Position numbers and translations under genes: made by a program
The notes under the pieces: model-generated
What the model was told of the DNA's origin: nothing
Databases searched by the model: none
The model's input: the letters and a program-made list of their open reading frames with translations, nothing else
NCBI GenBank assembly: GCA_028023455.1
Contig: JAQFVV010012396.1
Location: forward strand, 11,635,296 to 11,699,295
Direction: 5' to 3'
DNA length: 64,000 nt
Origin: Epiperipatus broadwayi
Taxonomy: Eukaryota; Onychophora; Udeonychophora; Euonychophora; Peripatidae
Shown here: in pieces, positions 24,101 through 37,411 of the stretch
How positions within the stretch are numbered: the stretch's first letter is position 1
Layout: every line of letters begins with the position of its first letter

Positions 24101-25405
24101 ATAACTCTCCTAGTTAATCCAGCGTTTGTTAAATTTTTAGTATAAAGTCTCCAATATATTTTATCCTTATACGATGTTCTCATGATTATTTGATAGTAAA
24201 TTGAGCTTTGATCAAGACGATAGGAAATTATAATTAAAATTAACACTGCATATTTATCGATAAACTTTTATAAATTATTTTTAAAAAACTACTCTCTAAT
24301 AATTTAAAACGATTTTGAGAGCGTCTATAATTACTTAGCTATTTCTAATAGCACACTATACTTTAAGAATTTCAATCACAAGTCCCCTCCGAACAATTGA
24401 ACCTTGGTTTTATACCGGAAGAAACTCCCACTTGATTGGTGAATTAAACAATCGACTTGCTAGCTTATTTACATATTTTACCAACAAGATAGAATTAAAA
24501 ATAAATAATGACTTATTTAATATTTATTATTTATCACATTATTAAATTCTTAAATCAATCTTTATCGTTTATTTAAATCTATTAAACATTTTTAAAACAT
24601 ACTTTCTTACTTAATTTCACTTTTAACTTTTATAAGATTATTTTTATAAACAAACTAAGTCTATTTTTATTCGTTATGTTTTTAAGCAGTATTTTAAAAA
24701 TCAGATTTAATATTTCACATTAATTATCTTTACTTTTATCTCATGATAGCCAAAATAATATTTATAAATTTTATAACAGAATTTTTAAAATAGCTTTGCA
24801 ACTTTACTAAAAAAAACTCCCAAGCATGTGTGTATGTGTTTAATTAACATCTGTTTTTTCACAACAAAGCTACAAACGCTTGTAATAATCTAAAAATAAA
24901 CTAACAATTCATTTTTTAAAAATAAATATTTTTTTAAAATAAATAATATCTTATAACAGTTTTTAAAATAATAATTAGATATTATTAAAATCAAATATTA
25001 ATCTTCTATCATGTATTACTAACAATTAAAATATTTATATTCATTTATTAAATATTAATTTTTATCAACAATAAATATATGCATTTAATTTTAACTTGTC
25101 CTTTTAAAACCTAACTTTAAACAGTTATTTATTAAATTTATTAATGCAGTATTGGTCATGGCCAGTTTTCCCAACCATATATCATTATCACTCCCATTGA
25201 AATGTCTCTCTCAAACATCAGCACAATTTTCACATATCAAATACTCATGAATTACTTTAATTACACTTTTTAAAAGATTGTTATAAACAAAATTAACATC
25301 ATATAGCTAAATATATCTTAAATTTAAAATTTTTTTAACAGACTGATACAACAATTTATGGAGACCCATACAAAAGGGCACAATATATATATACTTTATA
25401 CAGGG
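21181..25405. mobile_element. Long AT-rich repeat family L, copy A (~4.2 kb), no coding capacity
   Basis: Starts in (TA)n (21181-21206) and ends in a TA tract at about 25384-25400. It is collinear with 26576-31530. Shared landmarks include CCTCACTTC near the start, TGTGAAGTGAAGT / CTTGAAGTGAAAA, CATTGA...CTCAATGCATAAGAATACTAT versus CTCAATGGCATAAGAACACT, CATTCTTATGACTTT, a GATTGGT block (24436 and 30517), TGGCCAG...CAACCATAT (25160 and 31270) and AAAAGGGCAC at the end. The start (TATTGTACCCT) and the complement of the end (TATTGTGCCCT) match as short inverted termini. All frames are short; no transposase, RT or gag motif was seen. The element class is unknown. Confidence 0.7.
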
Positions 25406-25860
25406 GTCCAAATATTTTAAATATATACTGCTTTACATAAAAAAAATTGGAGCTTCAATCTATTTAACTTTATTTTTGTTCTTTTCACAGCTTTGACAAT
25501 GTGCTCTTTAACTGTTTAGAATTAATTAACTTCCAGCATTGTAACTACAGTATTCATTAATTTTTGCAATTCATGAAGCAAATTTTAAGAAACATCTAAA
25601 TAGCATTGTTGAAAAAGATTTCATCTATTTATTTATTCTATTATAAAAAATTTAAGAGAATAACTAACTTTCCATTAGAAATGTATGTTAGTGCTTACAA
25701 ATGTTTTAAAATTTACCAAATTTTGATAATTTGAATCTTCAGGATTATCATATTACTTCAAGCATAGAATATGTTATAGATACAAGTAAATCTATTTTTC
25801 AGTTCACTAAAAGTGATTTAATTTTTTTTTAAAAAATCATATGGCATTTTGTGTTTTGTT
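25406..25860. other. No gene recognised
   Basis: AT-rich DNA between long-repeat copy A and the split reverse-transcriptase pseudogene. Confidence 0.5.
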
Positions 25861-26571
25861 AAATAATAGATTTAATGTAGAACTTCATAATAAATATAAA
25901 AATCTAAAGGCAGAGGTTCAATAATTGATAATAAGGCTTAAAAATGATTGGTGGATTAAAACTGCAAAGAAGATACAGAGATTCATTGATAGATCCTTTT
26001 TTGATGCATTGAAAGCAACATATGCATATGGCTCTGAGAAATGGTATCATAATCCTATTAACACCATCAATGTTAATTTCTCATATGATGACAATAATAT
26101 TTTGAAAAGCTGGAAAGAGTTCTTTTGATCACCTTTTGAATAATGATACAAGAAGTGAGATGTTGGTTTTGAATGATATATCCATTTTATCTACTCATTT
26201 AGATTTGGACAAAGATATCCAACTTAATGAAGACAAAAAATTCTTTGAAATCTTAAAAATGGAAAAATTGTAGGTCCTTATAAAATACCTAGTGAAGTTC
26301 TTAAAATATGGTGGCAATGTGTTTGCTTCAAAAATATTGGAATTTTTAAGAATATTTGAAACAATGAAGTTGTGCTACCTGATCTTAAGATGTTTATGTT
26401 GTTCCAATTTTTAAAACAAAGGAAATAGACATAATTTCAGAAACCATCATGGAATATTATTATTATCTACTACAGCAAAAGTACTTTCAAGAATTTGGTT
26501 GAATAGATTGCTTCTAGTTATAGATGAATGGTTACCAGAGACTCAACATAATTTTGAAGAACAAATGTGTG

Positions 26572-26575
<4 letters not shown>
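25860..26575 (+). pseudogene. Old non-LTR reverse transcriptase, 5' half
   Basis: Plus-strand frames, broken several times, read like the linker and first RT blocks of a non-LTR element. LKNDWWIKTAKKIQRF and FFDALKATYAYGS come first, followed by a frame resembling GxxxYKIPSEVLK, a NHxG block, LLSTTAKVLSRIWLNRLL and VIDEWLPETQHNF at 26509-26560, just before the fingers region continues. It is a family different from the RTE-like copies. The frame ends at the TA microsatellite at 26576 and resumes at 31531 after a 4.95-kb insertion. Subclade is not assigned. Confidence 0.75.
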
Positions 26576-26626
<51 letters not shown>

Positions 26627-29600
26627 TAACCTTCAACTATGTGTAGCTCCACTACACATCATGCCAACCATGTTGGGGGCCATAATCTAACCTTGCTCTC
26701 GTGCATCCTCACTTCCAGATAATATATGATATGAAATAAAATGGGTTCTAGCTTAGTTAATAATTAATAAATAAAATATTCAGCATTAAAATTAAAATGT
26801 TTCACTAGCTCAAATTTAAAATACGAATAAGGTTCAGTTTATAAAAATAAATTAAATAAATATTTAATATTTTCATGAGACTTGAAGTGAAAATACAGGT
26901 GACAAGATAGATTACATTGAGCCAATATCTCACAGGATACTACCTCAATGGCATAAGAACACTATCCCCCCTTATTACTATTTCAAATAACAAACTCATA
27001 GTATTCTTATGACTTTAATAACTTCTACTCACTAAGATTAAACTAATAATTAAATCTTAATCTTCTATTTATAATAATCTAGCTCAATAAAATAATCTAA
27101 GGTTCATAAAGTTTATTCTAAGTTAATTTAAAAATACGGTAGTAAAATATGAGAAGGGATTTTATGTCATAATCTACTACACTTAAACTAATAATAATAA
27201 ATAATATTCTTCATTGTTTAACTACTACTGGATATCTTTTCTTTTATTATAATTTTATTACCATAATAAAATAATACAATAATTTTATATAATCTTTTAT
27301 CTTCATGTAATGATATAATAAATACGTGGTAGCATATGATAATCTGATAGACAAAGGATGTGTGGCAACTGATAGCATATAATTCAGTATACTATTGTGA
27401 TAACTTAGTTATGACCAATAAAACAATGTAAAAATTATAATTATTTAATTAAAAGAATACCAATAAATATTTAAATTCTTAAATATATCACTCTATTTTA
27501 TCTTTTTGTGCAAAATTATATTTTTGTTTCAATTGTTATGAATATATCGTGATTTCATGCAGTGAAGTGGAGAAATAAACAATCCAGACACAAAAAATTT
27601 TAAAAAACAAATTTTAACAAAGTTTATTAACAACAACAAATAAAATAAACAATTTATGTACACTATTTACAATGGATATCCTTATTTTAATCTTACATTT
27701 TTATCTACTAAGTTATATAAAAAATAGTTTATAGTTTAGTTATATCTTTATTTAGACTTAAGACAAAATAAAATGTTACCATTTGGTTTCTCGTTATGGT
27801 TAATTTATTACAAATATATTTACTTATTTTGTTAGCAAAATATTTCATCCTTAATATTATTAAACTATCTTATTTTTAAAAAAAAATTTCATAGGAAAAC
27901 ATTCTACAGAAAAAACAAAATTAACTTTATAATGAGTATGGATTTCTCAAAATATTAAAAAAAAATTTCATCTTGCAAAATCAAAGATGTTACATAAAAT
28001 ATTCATCCAAAATTCAGTACTAGATTTTAGTGTTTTATCACATGATGTTTACTAATCATAACACATTCTTATTTAGCCTTACTTTAGTATGATATAAGTC
28101 TAATAATCAATATATTCCTGTTATTCAATGAACAAAAATATACTATGCATATTGTTTATATAATTTACTTTGTACTATTGTATTTTAAAAATATGCAATA
28201 CTTATTTTTCTTCAAAAAATAAAGCATTCAAAAATAATTAACATTTTAAAGAAAATATCTTGTTTAGATACTCTATTCCAAAATTTATATTTCATTTCCG
28301 AAATAAATTCAAAAAATATATTCTATGATTCTTTCCTTTCCCTTAGGATACATTGAACCTTCAATTTCAAGTTATAAAATTCCATTCCTTCTTAGCAAAT
28401 AAACCAATCTTATACAAAACGATAGCATAACCTAAGTTCTAAATTATTTATCATTTCTTTTCAAAATATCTTACTGAATGATGCAGTTACATGAAATAAA
28501 GATAGCGAAACAGATGTATAGGATTTAAGAAAGAAAGCTAGAGTATCACTCTTAATATATCTCAAAAAATCATGGCACAGTACAAAGAGGTATGACCTTT
28601 ACCTGTCTAATAACCTCTAATACATGAACGATGTTAAAGCTATTTCTTCAGCTTTATTTAAAACATCAAATATTTAAAGACATATAAAACACTGTCCAAA
28701 TAAAATGTGTATCAGTCATAGGGCTTTGTTAACTATGCTGATAACCACATAAAGACTAAATATTATTTTTATTCCTTATCATATCCTATTTTTTTAAAAA
28801 TACATCATCTTGGTTTCCTGCTAACTATAGTACTTCCAAGCCACTATCTCAACATTATTTCTCAAGATTTTTCTACATCTTACATCGATAAATAACTATC
28901 TGCATTTACAAAACAATAAATAAAATTCATTGATAGTTTAAAACAATTTCACTGTTCCATAAGAAAAGTTTGCTTACTTCATTATTCTATATGTTTAATC
29001 ATATACAATCTACTTAGACAATATTTGAATATCCAATAACATGAAAGTTCTAAAAGAATCACATAATTATTTGTTATTATGTTGGATTATATCACTAATA
29101 TATATAAAAAAAATAATTGTCGTATGCATATTTTCAAATCAATCCTATCTCATAATGTTGTATGAAAATGCGTTACATATAATTAAAACTTTTACACTTC
29201 ATTCTTAGATTCATAGATAATCTAAAGAAAATAAAAATATACATTATAAATTATTAATAGTTATTATTATTACCAAATAACCCTTTTTATCTGGTCATCA
29301 TTTTTAGTAGGCTTCTTCCATCCACTGGATATAGAAAAACATTGCATACATAAACGAAAAGACACATCCATACGTTTTATTTAAAAATATTCTTATCTAA
29401 ATTATTAGATTATATTATAAATTTTATGTTATTAACAAATTAATGTTTTATGTTTTCCTAATCTTATAAATAGAAAAATTTACATTTAACAAAGTTAGTA
29501 AAATAAAAATTTAAAACTATAATTATGTCTTCACTTGATCATAGTTCATGATAAAATCCAAAAAATGTTTATTATTTTCTCTAGAGTTTTAAAATGTTCT

Positions 29601-31494
29601 CCTCCAAGTGCGTTAAAGTTTAAAAATAAAAATAATTATTAATCCATTTAGTAAAATTTATAGAAAATAATCCTGGGTCTTTACTGTTCAGAATGAAAAT
29701 TATTAAACTGTAATATTAAAGAATTATTCCCACGAAGTTTATTCAATATTCTCTGATGCATCACTCTGTTCAATTTAACTTAAGTTATCTGGTAAACTTT
29801 TACACAATATTTGTATTTTCATGGCTCCATCCTTTATTTATCTACTATATGTTCATTTTTTTTAATATAGGTTTTATTTCTTAATAAGTTCTTTTTAATT
29901 CTTGTAAAATATATATTTAAAAAAAATGTTTCCTTCAAAAAGGACTAAACATTCTATTTCTTTCATTATATTTTATGATAACTCATACGATATAAATATC
30001 TTATTCTTTTTTTTAAAAAAACTCCTGGATAAGCTTATAAATAATGTGTCACAAATTTTTTTAGATGGCGAATAGTTTTCTGTTTAAGCTTCCAGCATAA
30101 TGCCCAAATTATTTTTATATGATTTAGAATAATCCTCCAGTTGAGCATAAATAAAGCTGTATTATAATTTAAACATATTTTATTTCGTAGTACATCCATC
30201 TCTATTGCGTAGTTTAGGTTAAACTTCAGATAAAATAATCCTGATAAGCAAACTGTTAAAACTTAGCAAATCATTTTTACGAAGTTCCCAAATATATTAT
30301 TTTTTTAACTCTCTTTTTCAAAATACTTTTAAAATTATCAATTAGTTTTTTGCAGATAAAGTTATAAGAAAGTACTAAAAAATTGACTAAAATAAAAATT
30401 TAAAAATACTATCTCTTTGATAGCTATAATTTACCTTTCTCTGGTTTTAATACATTATTAATCTCCTACTATACCCCCGTGCAATTCATATTTATAGTCT
30501 GTAAAAATACCTCATTTGATTGGTTGATTCTTACTTTAACTTGAGAACAAATTTACATATTTTCAGTTTATAGCAGAATCAAGTTTCAAAAAATAAAAAT
30601 TTTTATGACGTAATAAAATTTAAAAAATATTATTTAAAATTCACTAAAATTACTTAAATACTTTTAAAATAACTTTTAAAATAATTTTAATAACCTATTC
30701 CATTTTTTTTAATATTCAATTTATCTTGTTTTTATTTAAATAAAATATTTAATTTTTATTATAACTGTATTCGTCTTTATGATACTATTTAAAACATTAC
30801 ATTATTTAAAACATGTTATACGATAGTTAACTTAATGTTTAATACTATTTACTTTTATGATAGGCAATAATTCCATCCAATTCTATACTGCAATTTCAAA
30901 ATATTTTAAACTTTATTATTAATTCAAACAAACATGTGTGAGAAAGTATGTAATATACAAGTCACATGATTAATAACTTTGACAGACGATTTTTAATCTA
31001 TTTCTCTGCCTAGATTTATAAAATTGATACACTTATTATATTATATAAAATAATTATAAAAAATTTGGAAGAATAATTTTAAAAATATAGAACTAGATAT
31101 AATTTTCACCATCATAAAGTTTATTTTTAAAATATACTATATTAATTTTGACAATTAAATATGATTACAAATTTAAATATAGCATTTATTCAATTATCAG
31201 TTTTAAACTATTAAAATCGAACTTTTTTTTAAATATACTTTTAATATTTATAGCTGTTTTATTTAATATGGCCAGCTTTTACAACCATATGAAACAATAT
31301 TTTAAGCTTTACATAACTATTTTTTAAATAATTCGCTATAATTTTATATATTACGTATTTGCTTTAGCCTCAAATTGTACTTTAAAGATATAATCGACAA
31401 ACTATAATTAATGTATTAAAAGAACATATTCTAAAATTTAAAATTTTTAGTAATTGACTGTTATGAACTATTACTGATCTATAGAAAAGGGCAC

Positions 31495-31530
<36 letters not shown>
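26576..31530. mobile_element. Long AT-rich repeat family L, copy B (~4.95 kb), inserted in an RT pseudogene
   Basis: Bounded by (TA)n at 26576-26625 and by TA plus (TG)n at 31494-31530. The interior is collinear with copy A over its length but well diverged. The insertion limits are set independently by the reverse-transcriptase frame that stops on one side and resumes on the other. There is no long ORF; the interior is very AT-rich. The end reads AAAAGGGCACTATATATA, as in copy A. Confidence 0.7.
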
Positions 31531-31533
<3 letters not shown>

Positions 31534-32940
31534 GCAAATGCAAGAAAAGTGTTTGAATAAAGGAATAATTTTTATATATTGATATTATTGATTTGGTCAA
31601 ATCATTAGATTTTATAAACTATAGCATTGTTTGAAATTAGTTAATTGATCATCAAAATTTATTTATATTATACAGCTTTCTATGTATGTTGGCATAAGAG
31701 AAAGTGTTGTTATTACAAGTGGAAAATCTGAAGAACTCGAAATTCAAATTGATGTTTAACAAGGATACATATTTGCTTCAACATTGTTTTCAATTTTTAT
31801 GACAATGGTCTTTACAATTACTTATAGGTCGTTTACTCAAACAGGGAACAAGATACATACAGGTTTGATGCTGAAATTTTTAATTTGAATTGATTAAAAG
31901 CAAAAATAAGATGTTTATTTTTTTTGGATTCTGAATTTACAGTATGCTGATGCTTGTGCTATTTTTGCCAATTCAAATGATTATTTACAGAATGTTTTTA
32001 ATGTTTTGAATGCTACCTATAAAAACGTTAGTTCATTAATTAATATTCAAGTATCTCAGCTTTATCAGCCAGTGACAGAAAAAAATCGTCAGCAATTTTT
32101 AGCTTCGATGACTATCAACTAAAGAAAGTGAATCAGTTTAAATAACTTAATAGTTTTATAAATAGAAAGATGGACATAGTTATATTTGAGGTCCAACCTA
32201 GGCTCTAATATGCTGCTTCTGTTTTTAACAAGTTCAAAGATAGCATATTTTTTCACTAGGAAATAACAACTGCAACTAATTTATATGCACATAGATCCAT
32301 TATTTAATCTAATTTAGTGAATGGAAATAAAATGTGGATAAACCTATTGGTACAATATAAAGGAATTAGAAAAGTTTCATATAAGGAAGCTCTGAAAAAT
32401 TTTAAAAATACATTGGCAAAATCATAAAACTAATAAATATGTTCTTCAGTTTGCTAGATATGATACTAATGAATCCACTATTGTAAAATCATATCTTTAT
32501 TGAATTGGACACATAAAATGAATGAACAATGGAAGACTTTCTAAAAAGATGATTTATGGTGAACTTGAGGATGGCTTTGGTAAGAGAGATATACCTGATC
32601 TATATCACAAGGATTGTCTCAAAGATATTCTAAAAAAGTGCAATGTTAATTGTTTGCATTGGGAAGATATGGCATAGAATAAAATACATTAGAAAGCTAT
32701 AATTAGATATGATGAAACTAAAAGACAACATTGCAAAACATCATGGCCAGCATGCTTTATCTGTTCATGTATTTGTGATTCACTGCTTGGTTTGTATAGT
32801 GATGGCACAATTCATTTCTAGAGTAATTTTTTTTGCCTTTCCCCCCTTTTTTGCAGTTGGAATAGCCAGACTCATTTTTGAGTAGCTGCTGCTTCTTCTT
32901 CTTCTTCTACTACTTCTTCTTCTTCCTCTTCTTATTTTTA
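31531..32940 (+). pseudogene. Old non-LTR reverse transcriptase, 3' half
   Basis: Resumes immediately after the (TG)n tract with RQMQEKC. In shifting frames it gives GYIFASTLFSIF (motif B region), YADACAIFANS (motif C, YADA in place of YADD), FNKFKDS, a WxGH-like segment (IGHIK), NNGRLSKKMIYGEL and DCLKDILKKCNVNCL (the C-terminal region of such elements). It ends in a CTT-rich tract at 32886-32930. Multiple stops and frameshifts show old age. Together with 25860-26575 it forms one element. Confidence 0.75.
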
Positions 32941-33359
32941 TTATTATGTTTCAACAATAAACTTTGTTGACTTATAAAGGGTTACATGTTTTATATATAT
33001 ACAAATGATTGTATAGATTACATTGTAATATTAATTTTTTAGAAACAGGTTAATCCAGATTTATTTTGCATCATTTCTTATGATGCTTTATATATAAATT
33101 GTGTTGGCCCATTATTTTTCTCTAGTAACATTTTTTTAACATAGGCTCTATGTCTAAATAAGTGTTCAAACATAATTGATTGTAATCTGCATAAGTTGTT
33201 TCCATAGGCTATTAGTAAATCCATTTTTAAAACATGTGTGTGCAAAGATAATATATGTGAGAGTTTTTTAATATATATATTTCAATTCTTGAGGAGTAAG
33301 GAATATTATGAAGATAGAATTGCATGTTCTTTCAATATAATTTTTAAGTTTTGATCAGC
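32941..33359. other. No gene recognised
   Basis: AT-rich DNA between two RT pseudogenes; short TA tracts only. Confidence 0.5.
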
Positions 33360-36110
33360 TGATAGGTTAACAGTGATATCTTCTCTCAATGTTAAAAGGG
33401 ATATCTTTTCTCAATGTTAAAATCATTGTGTTTATAGACATGAGAATTACTTCATGCCTGTTGAAAGTACTATGCCAGTACCATGTTCCAGGTCAAACCA
33501 ATTCTATTACTATTTGCAAAATGTTCACTAAGCCATTTGGCTTCATGGATGTGAGCTTTTTTTATACATTGGTAGTCTGCTGTAAGAGAGACCAAGTAGT
33601 GGCATAGATGTCAGGATAGGCAATTTTGCTGTCACATTCCCTTAGTTGTTTTAGCTTGATAATGAATGTCTCCTAGTGTTGTGTCCAAGAATGAATGTAT
33701 AATGAGTATACTAGGCAATGAGGGTTATGGGTTTCTGATAGAATTGAACAATGTGTTGAAGTGAGGTATTTGATTGTAGGTGCTTGTCAGATCTCACTAA
33801 TCTTGTTTAGAGCCATACATGAATAAAATATGTTTTTCTATGTTTCCTAAGCTCTGTGAAATGGGCTACAAAATGGATCTTTTTTATATAACTGACAATA
33901 CTGAAGAAAGTATGAGATGCTCAAAGTATGAATATTGTCCCACAGCAAGAAATACATTTTTTTTGGCTTAAGTGATCATCTTCTGAAGAACTGTAGATGT
34001 CATAAATTGTTAAATGAAAGGAAGGGTATCTGATGATGAGTGGGCATAAACCAGGATATATACTTGTCAGTGGGAATATTTATGTGTTATCATTAATATT
34101 TATTTGAGTGGGTTTGCTCCAAAGAACTTGGATAAGAAATTTACAAAGACAGATGTGGGTGGGAGTTTATCAGTGGATGTTTCAGCAAGCAGACACTGAA
34201 GCTCAGAAAATTGTCACAGTTTGGCAGCTATAATGTTGACTGTTTTTTTGTAATGTTAAAGATATCCATGATATGGAAATTGTTTTTCTTCTCCACAGCA
34301 TACATAATGAGGAAATATTTGAGGGCAAATAGTATGTGATTTTTGTCATGACAAGAAAATTGAATAGCTGATTTTTTCAATAAATTGACAGATAGGCTTT
34401 GAAAAGGGAAGTGGTAATTTGTAATGCATTTTCTTCAATCTTATTTTGAGTAGTTTGTCTTATATCATGCATTCCAAGATGAAATGGAAATCCAAAGAAT
34501 CCAGTTGGTTTGCTTTGTAAGTTTTTATTACATGGTTTGCTGGTATATAAACCCCAGGCAGCTGTTTTTTTTTTAAATTAAACAAGTTAATATTTGTAAA
34601 TTTTTTTGGAGTTTGGGGGTATGTTTTGATGAATCAAGGAAAATAGTAATGTGATCTATGTATGTGATATGTCATATGTACTTCTGGGTAATATTGATTT
34701 GGATATCTGTTATTTTCGATTGTATTTGTGTTAACAGTGGCTTGATGTGAGATATAAATAGAATTTAACTTAATGTTGACCCTTGGGAGATTGATTGTGT
34801 GTGAATAAAGGCAGGTGTTTTTTACAACTGAGGTTAATGTGTATTTCCTGTTTTTGCAGTAAATTGATATAAGAGTGTTGGTGGAGCAGTAGTGCTCACA
34901 ATCATGTCTATTAAGGTTTTAATTTAGACTGAGTAAAGTTTTAAATTGAATCAAAGGCAACCTGTACATTAATTTGAACAACTATTGGTGCATATTTTTT
35001 GCACTCTTGAATAGTACTCAAGATTGTGTTCAACATTAGGTCAGCTGGGGTGGTAGATGACACCCTTTTTGCAAACTGCATTGTTGAAATTAGAGTGAGT
35101 ATATACGGCTCAAGCTGATCCTTGACAACTTTCTCCAGGATTTAATGTCTAATAAGCCTATGGAGATAGGTCAAAGATTGGTGAGAGAGGATGTGGGCAT
35201 TGGCTTATTGATAAAAAAACTATGGCAACTGGATAGAGACCCTTGATTTGATATGTTTTCTGCGACAAGTGACTGGAAGTGTCAAAGAGATATTTGGTAG
35301 TAAATTGACTGAGATGTTAAAAAACAAATGTTGGGGTCCCCTGTGTTTTAGGATGGCATCCTTAGTGAATAGCTGCTAATTTGTTGGCAAATTTATTGAT
35401 TTTAAATGGGTGATTCACCTCAGGAGTTCTAGAGACTTCAGGATTACACGCAAACTTATTAGGTATCTTAAGTTTTTATTGAGAGTTCTGATAAATGGGG
35501 TGAATCATATTATGTAACATAATTAACTCCATGAATGGCCATGGAAACTCTAACCATGGACAGTTTCCCAGTGCCCTGTGGATATATCCTTGGATCCTCA
35601 TATGTTGCTGCCCCAGACAGATTCTTCTCTTTTTGGTACAAAGTATCCTTTAAGTTTTTGTCCTGTTTGATGGTAGGGTTTTGTGAGATAAAGTATGTAT
35701 TGATGGGTATGGTCTGTGAACTTCCATATGATTAATATTTTGGGTGTGTCATTGCCCAATGGCATGTGATAGATTGAAGGGATAATTGTCATATTCTGGC
35801 TGATAGTAAAGGAGAGTATATTCACAAAAGTAAGATAGTTTTGGATTGGATCAATGAATAAAGATTTTACATTGTTGAGCATTATATGTTTCTGAAAACA
35901 AAAACTCGGTGGTAAATGATGGGAGCAGAAATCTGATTGTTTTTTCCATGAAGATGCTGGTAATTTGAAGGCTGATGATGTTCAGTGAGATGGTTTGTGC
36001 AAAATGATCAGAGAACAAAGAAGCATTAAAAGTTAGATCAAATAGATGGTGCAACATTGGGGAATAAAAACAAACATTGTGGCATGTCATGTGGTATAAA
36101 ATGTACTGCA
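33360..36110 (-). pseudogene. Decayed non-LTR reverse transcriptase, minus strand
   Basis: The block is less AT-rich than its flanks. Minus-strand translation in shifting frames gives LEKVVKDQLEPYIL, STTPADLMLNTILSTIQE and IVVQINVQVAFDSI (motif A-like, about 34930-35010). It then gives ITYIDHITIFLDSS (motif C position, YIDH, catalytic residue lost, about 34640-34690) and GFPFHLGMHDIRQTT (about 34440-34500). Two longer residual frames upstream (35598-35882 and 35851-36111) probably belong to the N-terminal part. The family is not assigned; limits are approximate. Confidence 0.5.
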
Positions 36111-36137
36111 TTCTTTGGTAAGATTATTATTATTATT

Positions 36138-37390
36138 AAACTACCAAACATCACATGATAACCATTCTTTATGCTTGCACAAGCTGTTTACACAGAGGCA
36201 AACATCTCCATACAGTAGCACCACTCAATGCAATCCAAAATAATCAATGGATGCAGAAAAGTTTGTGCATAAAATTTCTACCTAGTGCCTACTCATCTAA
36301 TATCCCCAGACTAGTTTTTACTTTGTGACATCCATCAGTGAAAAGCCTTGGATCTGAGAGCACTGTACCTAGATCTTAAGATGTAATGAAACCCTCCAGC
36401 ATCTTTTACATTTTTAGCTAACTATAAAGCTTTGAGTCCAAAATGAAAACAATAATGTTTTCAAGCTTAGCTTATTAGCTTGTATAGTCATATAGATCTG
36501 AATTCAGTTCAGCATTCATTTTTTTTGGTGTCTTTGGTTTTTTATTAACCAGTTATCATAATCCTATTGGGTAGGATTTGCACTACTATATGGTGATAGT
36601 TTTGCCTTTCTGAGTTCAGATCTATATGACTACACAAGCTAATGAGCTTAGCTTGAACACATTATTGTGTTTTCATTTTGGACTCACTGTTTTATAGTTA
36701 GCTAAAAAAGTAAAAGGTGACTTCCAGAGGATTGCATTAGATCCTAAGATCTAGGTGCAGTGTTCTCAGATCCAAGACTCCTCACTGATAAATCTCCAAT
36801 CTAGAAAGTAATCTGGGGATATTGGATAAGTTGGCACTAGATAGGAATTTTATGCACAAACCTTTGTGCATCCATTGATTATGTTGGCTTGCACTAAGTG
36901 GCACTACTGTATGGAGAGTTTTACATTTGTGTAAACATCTTGTGTAAGCATAAAGAATAGTGATAATGTGATTTTTGATGATTTAATGCCAATTCTATCC
37001 AATAGGATTATGATAACTGTTGTTATTAAAGAGCTAATGACACCAAAAAGTATCGATGCCAAACTCAGTTCAGATCTATTTGATTATACAAGATAATGAG
37101 CTAATCTTGAAAACATTATTGTCCTCATTTTGAACTCAAAGCTTTATAGTTAGCTAAAAATGTAAAAGATGACTGCTGAAGGGTTAGATTAGATCTTAAG
37201 ATCCAGGTGCAGTGCTCCCAGATCCAAGGCTTCTCACTGATGAAAGCCACAATCTAGAAACTAATCTGAAGATATTGGATGAGTAGGTACAAGATAGGGA
37301 TTTTATGAACAAACCTTTCTGCATCCATTGATTACTCTGGCTTGCACTGAGTGGTGCTACTGTATAGTGAGTTTTACCTCTGTATATTAT
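36138..37390. repeat. Family M large form: one inverted and two tandem units
   Basis: Unit 1 (minus, about 36138-36605) is the reverse complement of unit 2 (plus, about 36606-36965). Unit 3 (plus, about 36975-37390) repeats unit 2 and also contains the complement of the unit-1 end (CCTATTGG...ATTATGATAACT). Shared blocks are CAATGGATGCA, TTTGTGCATAAAAT, GTGCCTACTCATC, CCAAGGC and TTTTAGCTAACTATAAA. Terminal sequences resemble the short foldback at 1251-1412 (ACTCACTATA-like ends). Noncoding. Confidence 0.8.
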
Positions 37391-37411
37391 TATTAATATT
37401 TGGTTAAATAG

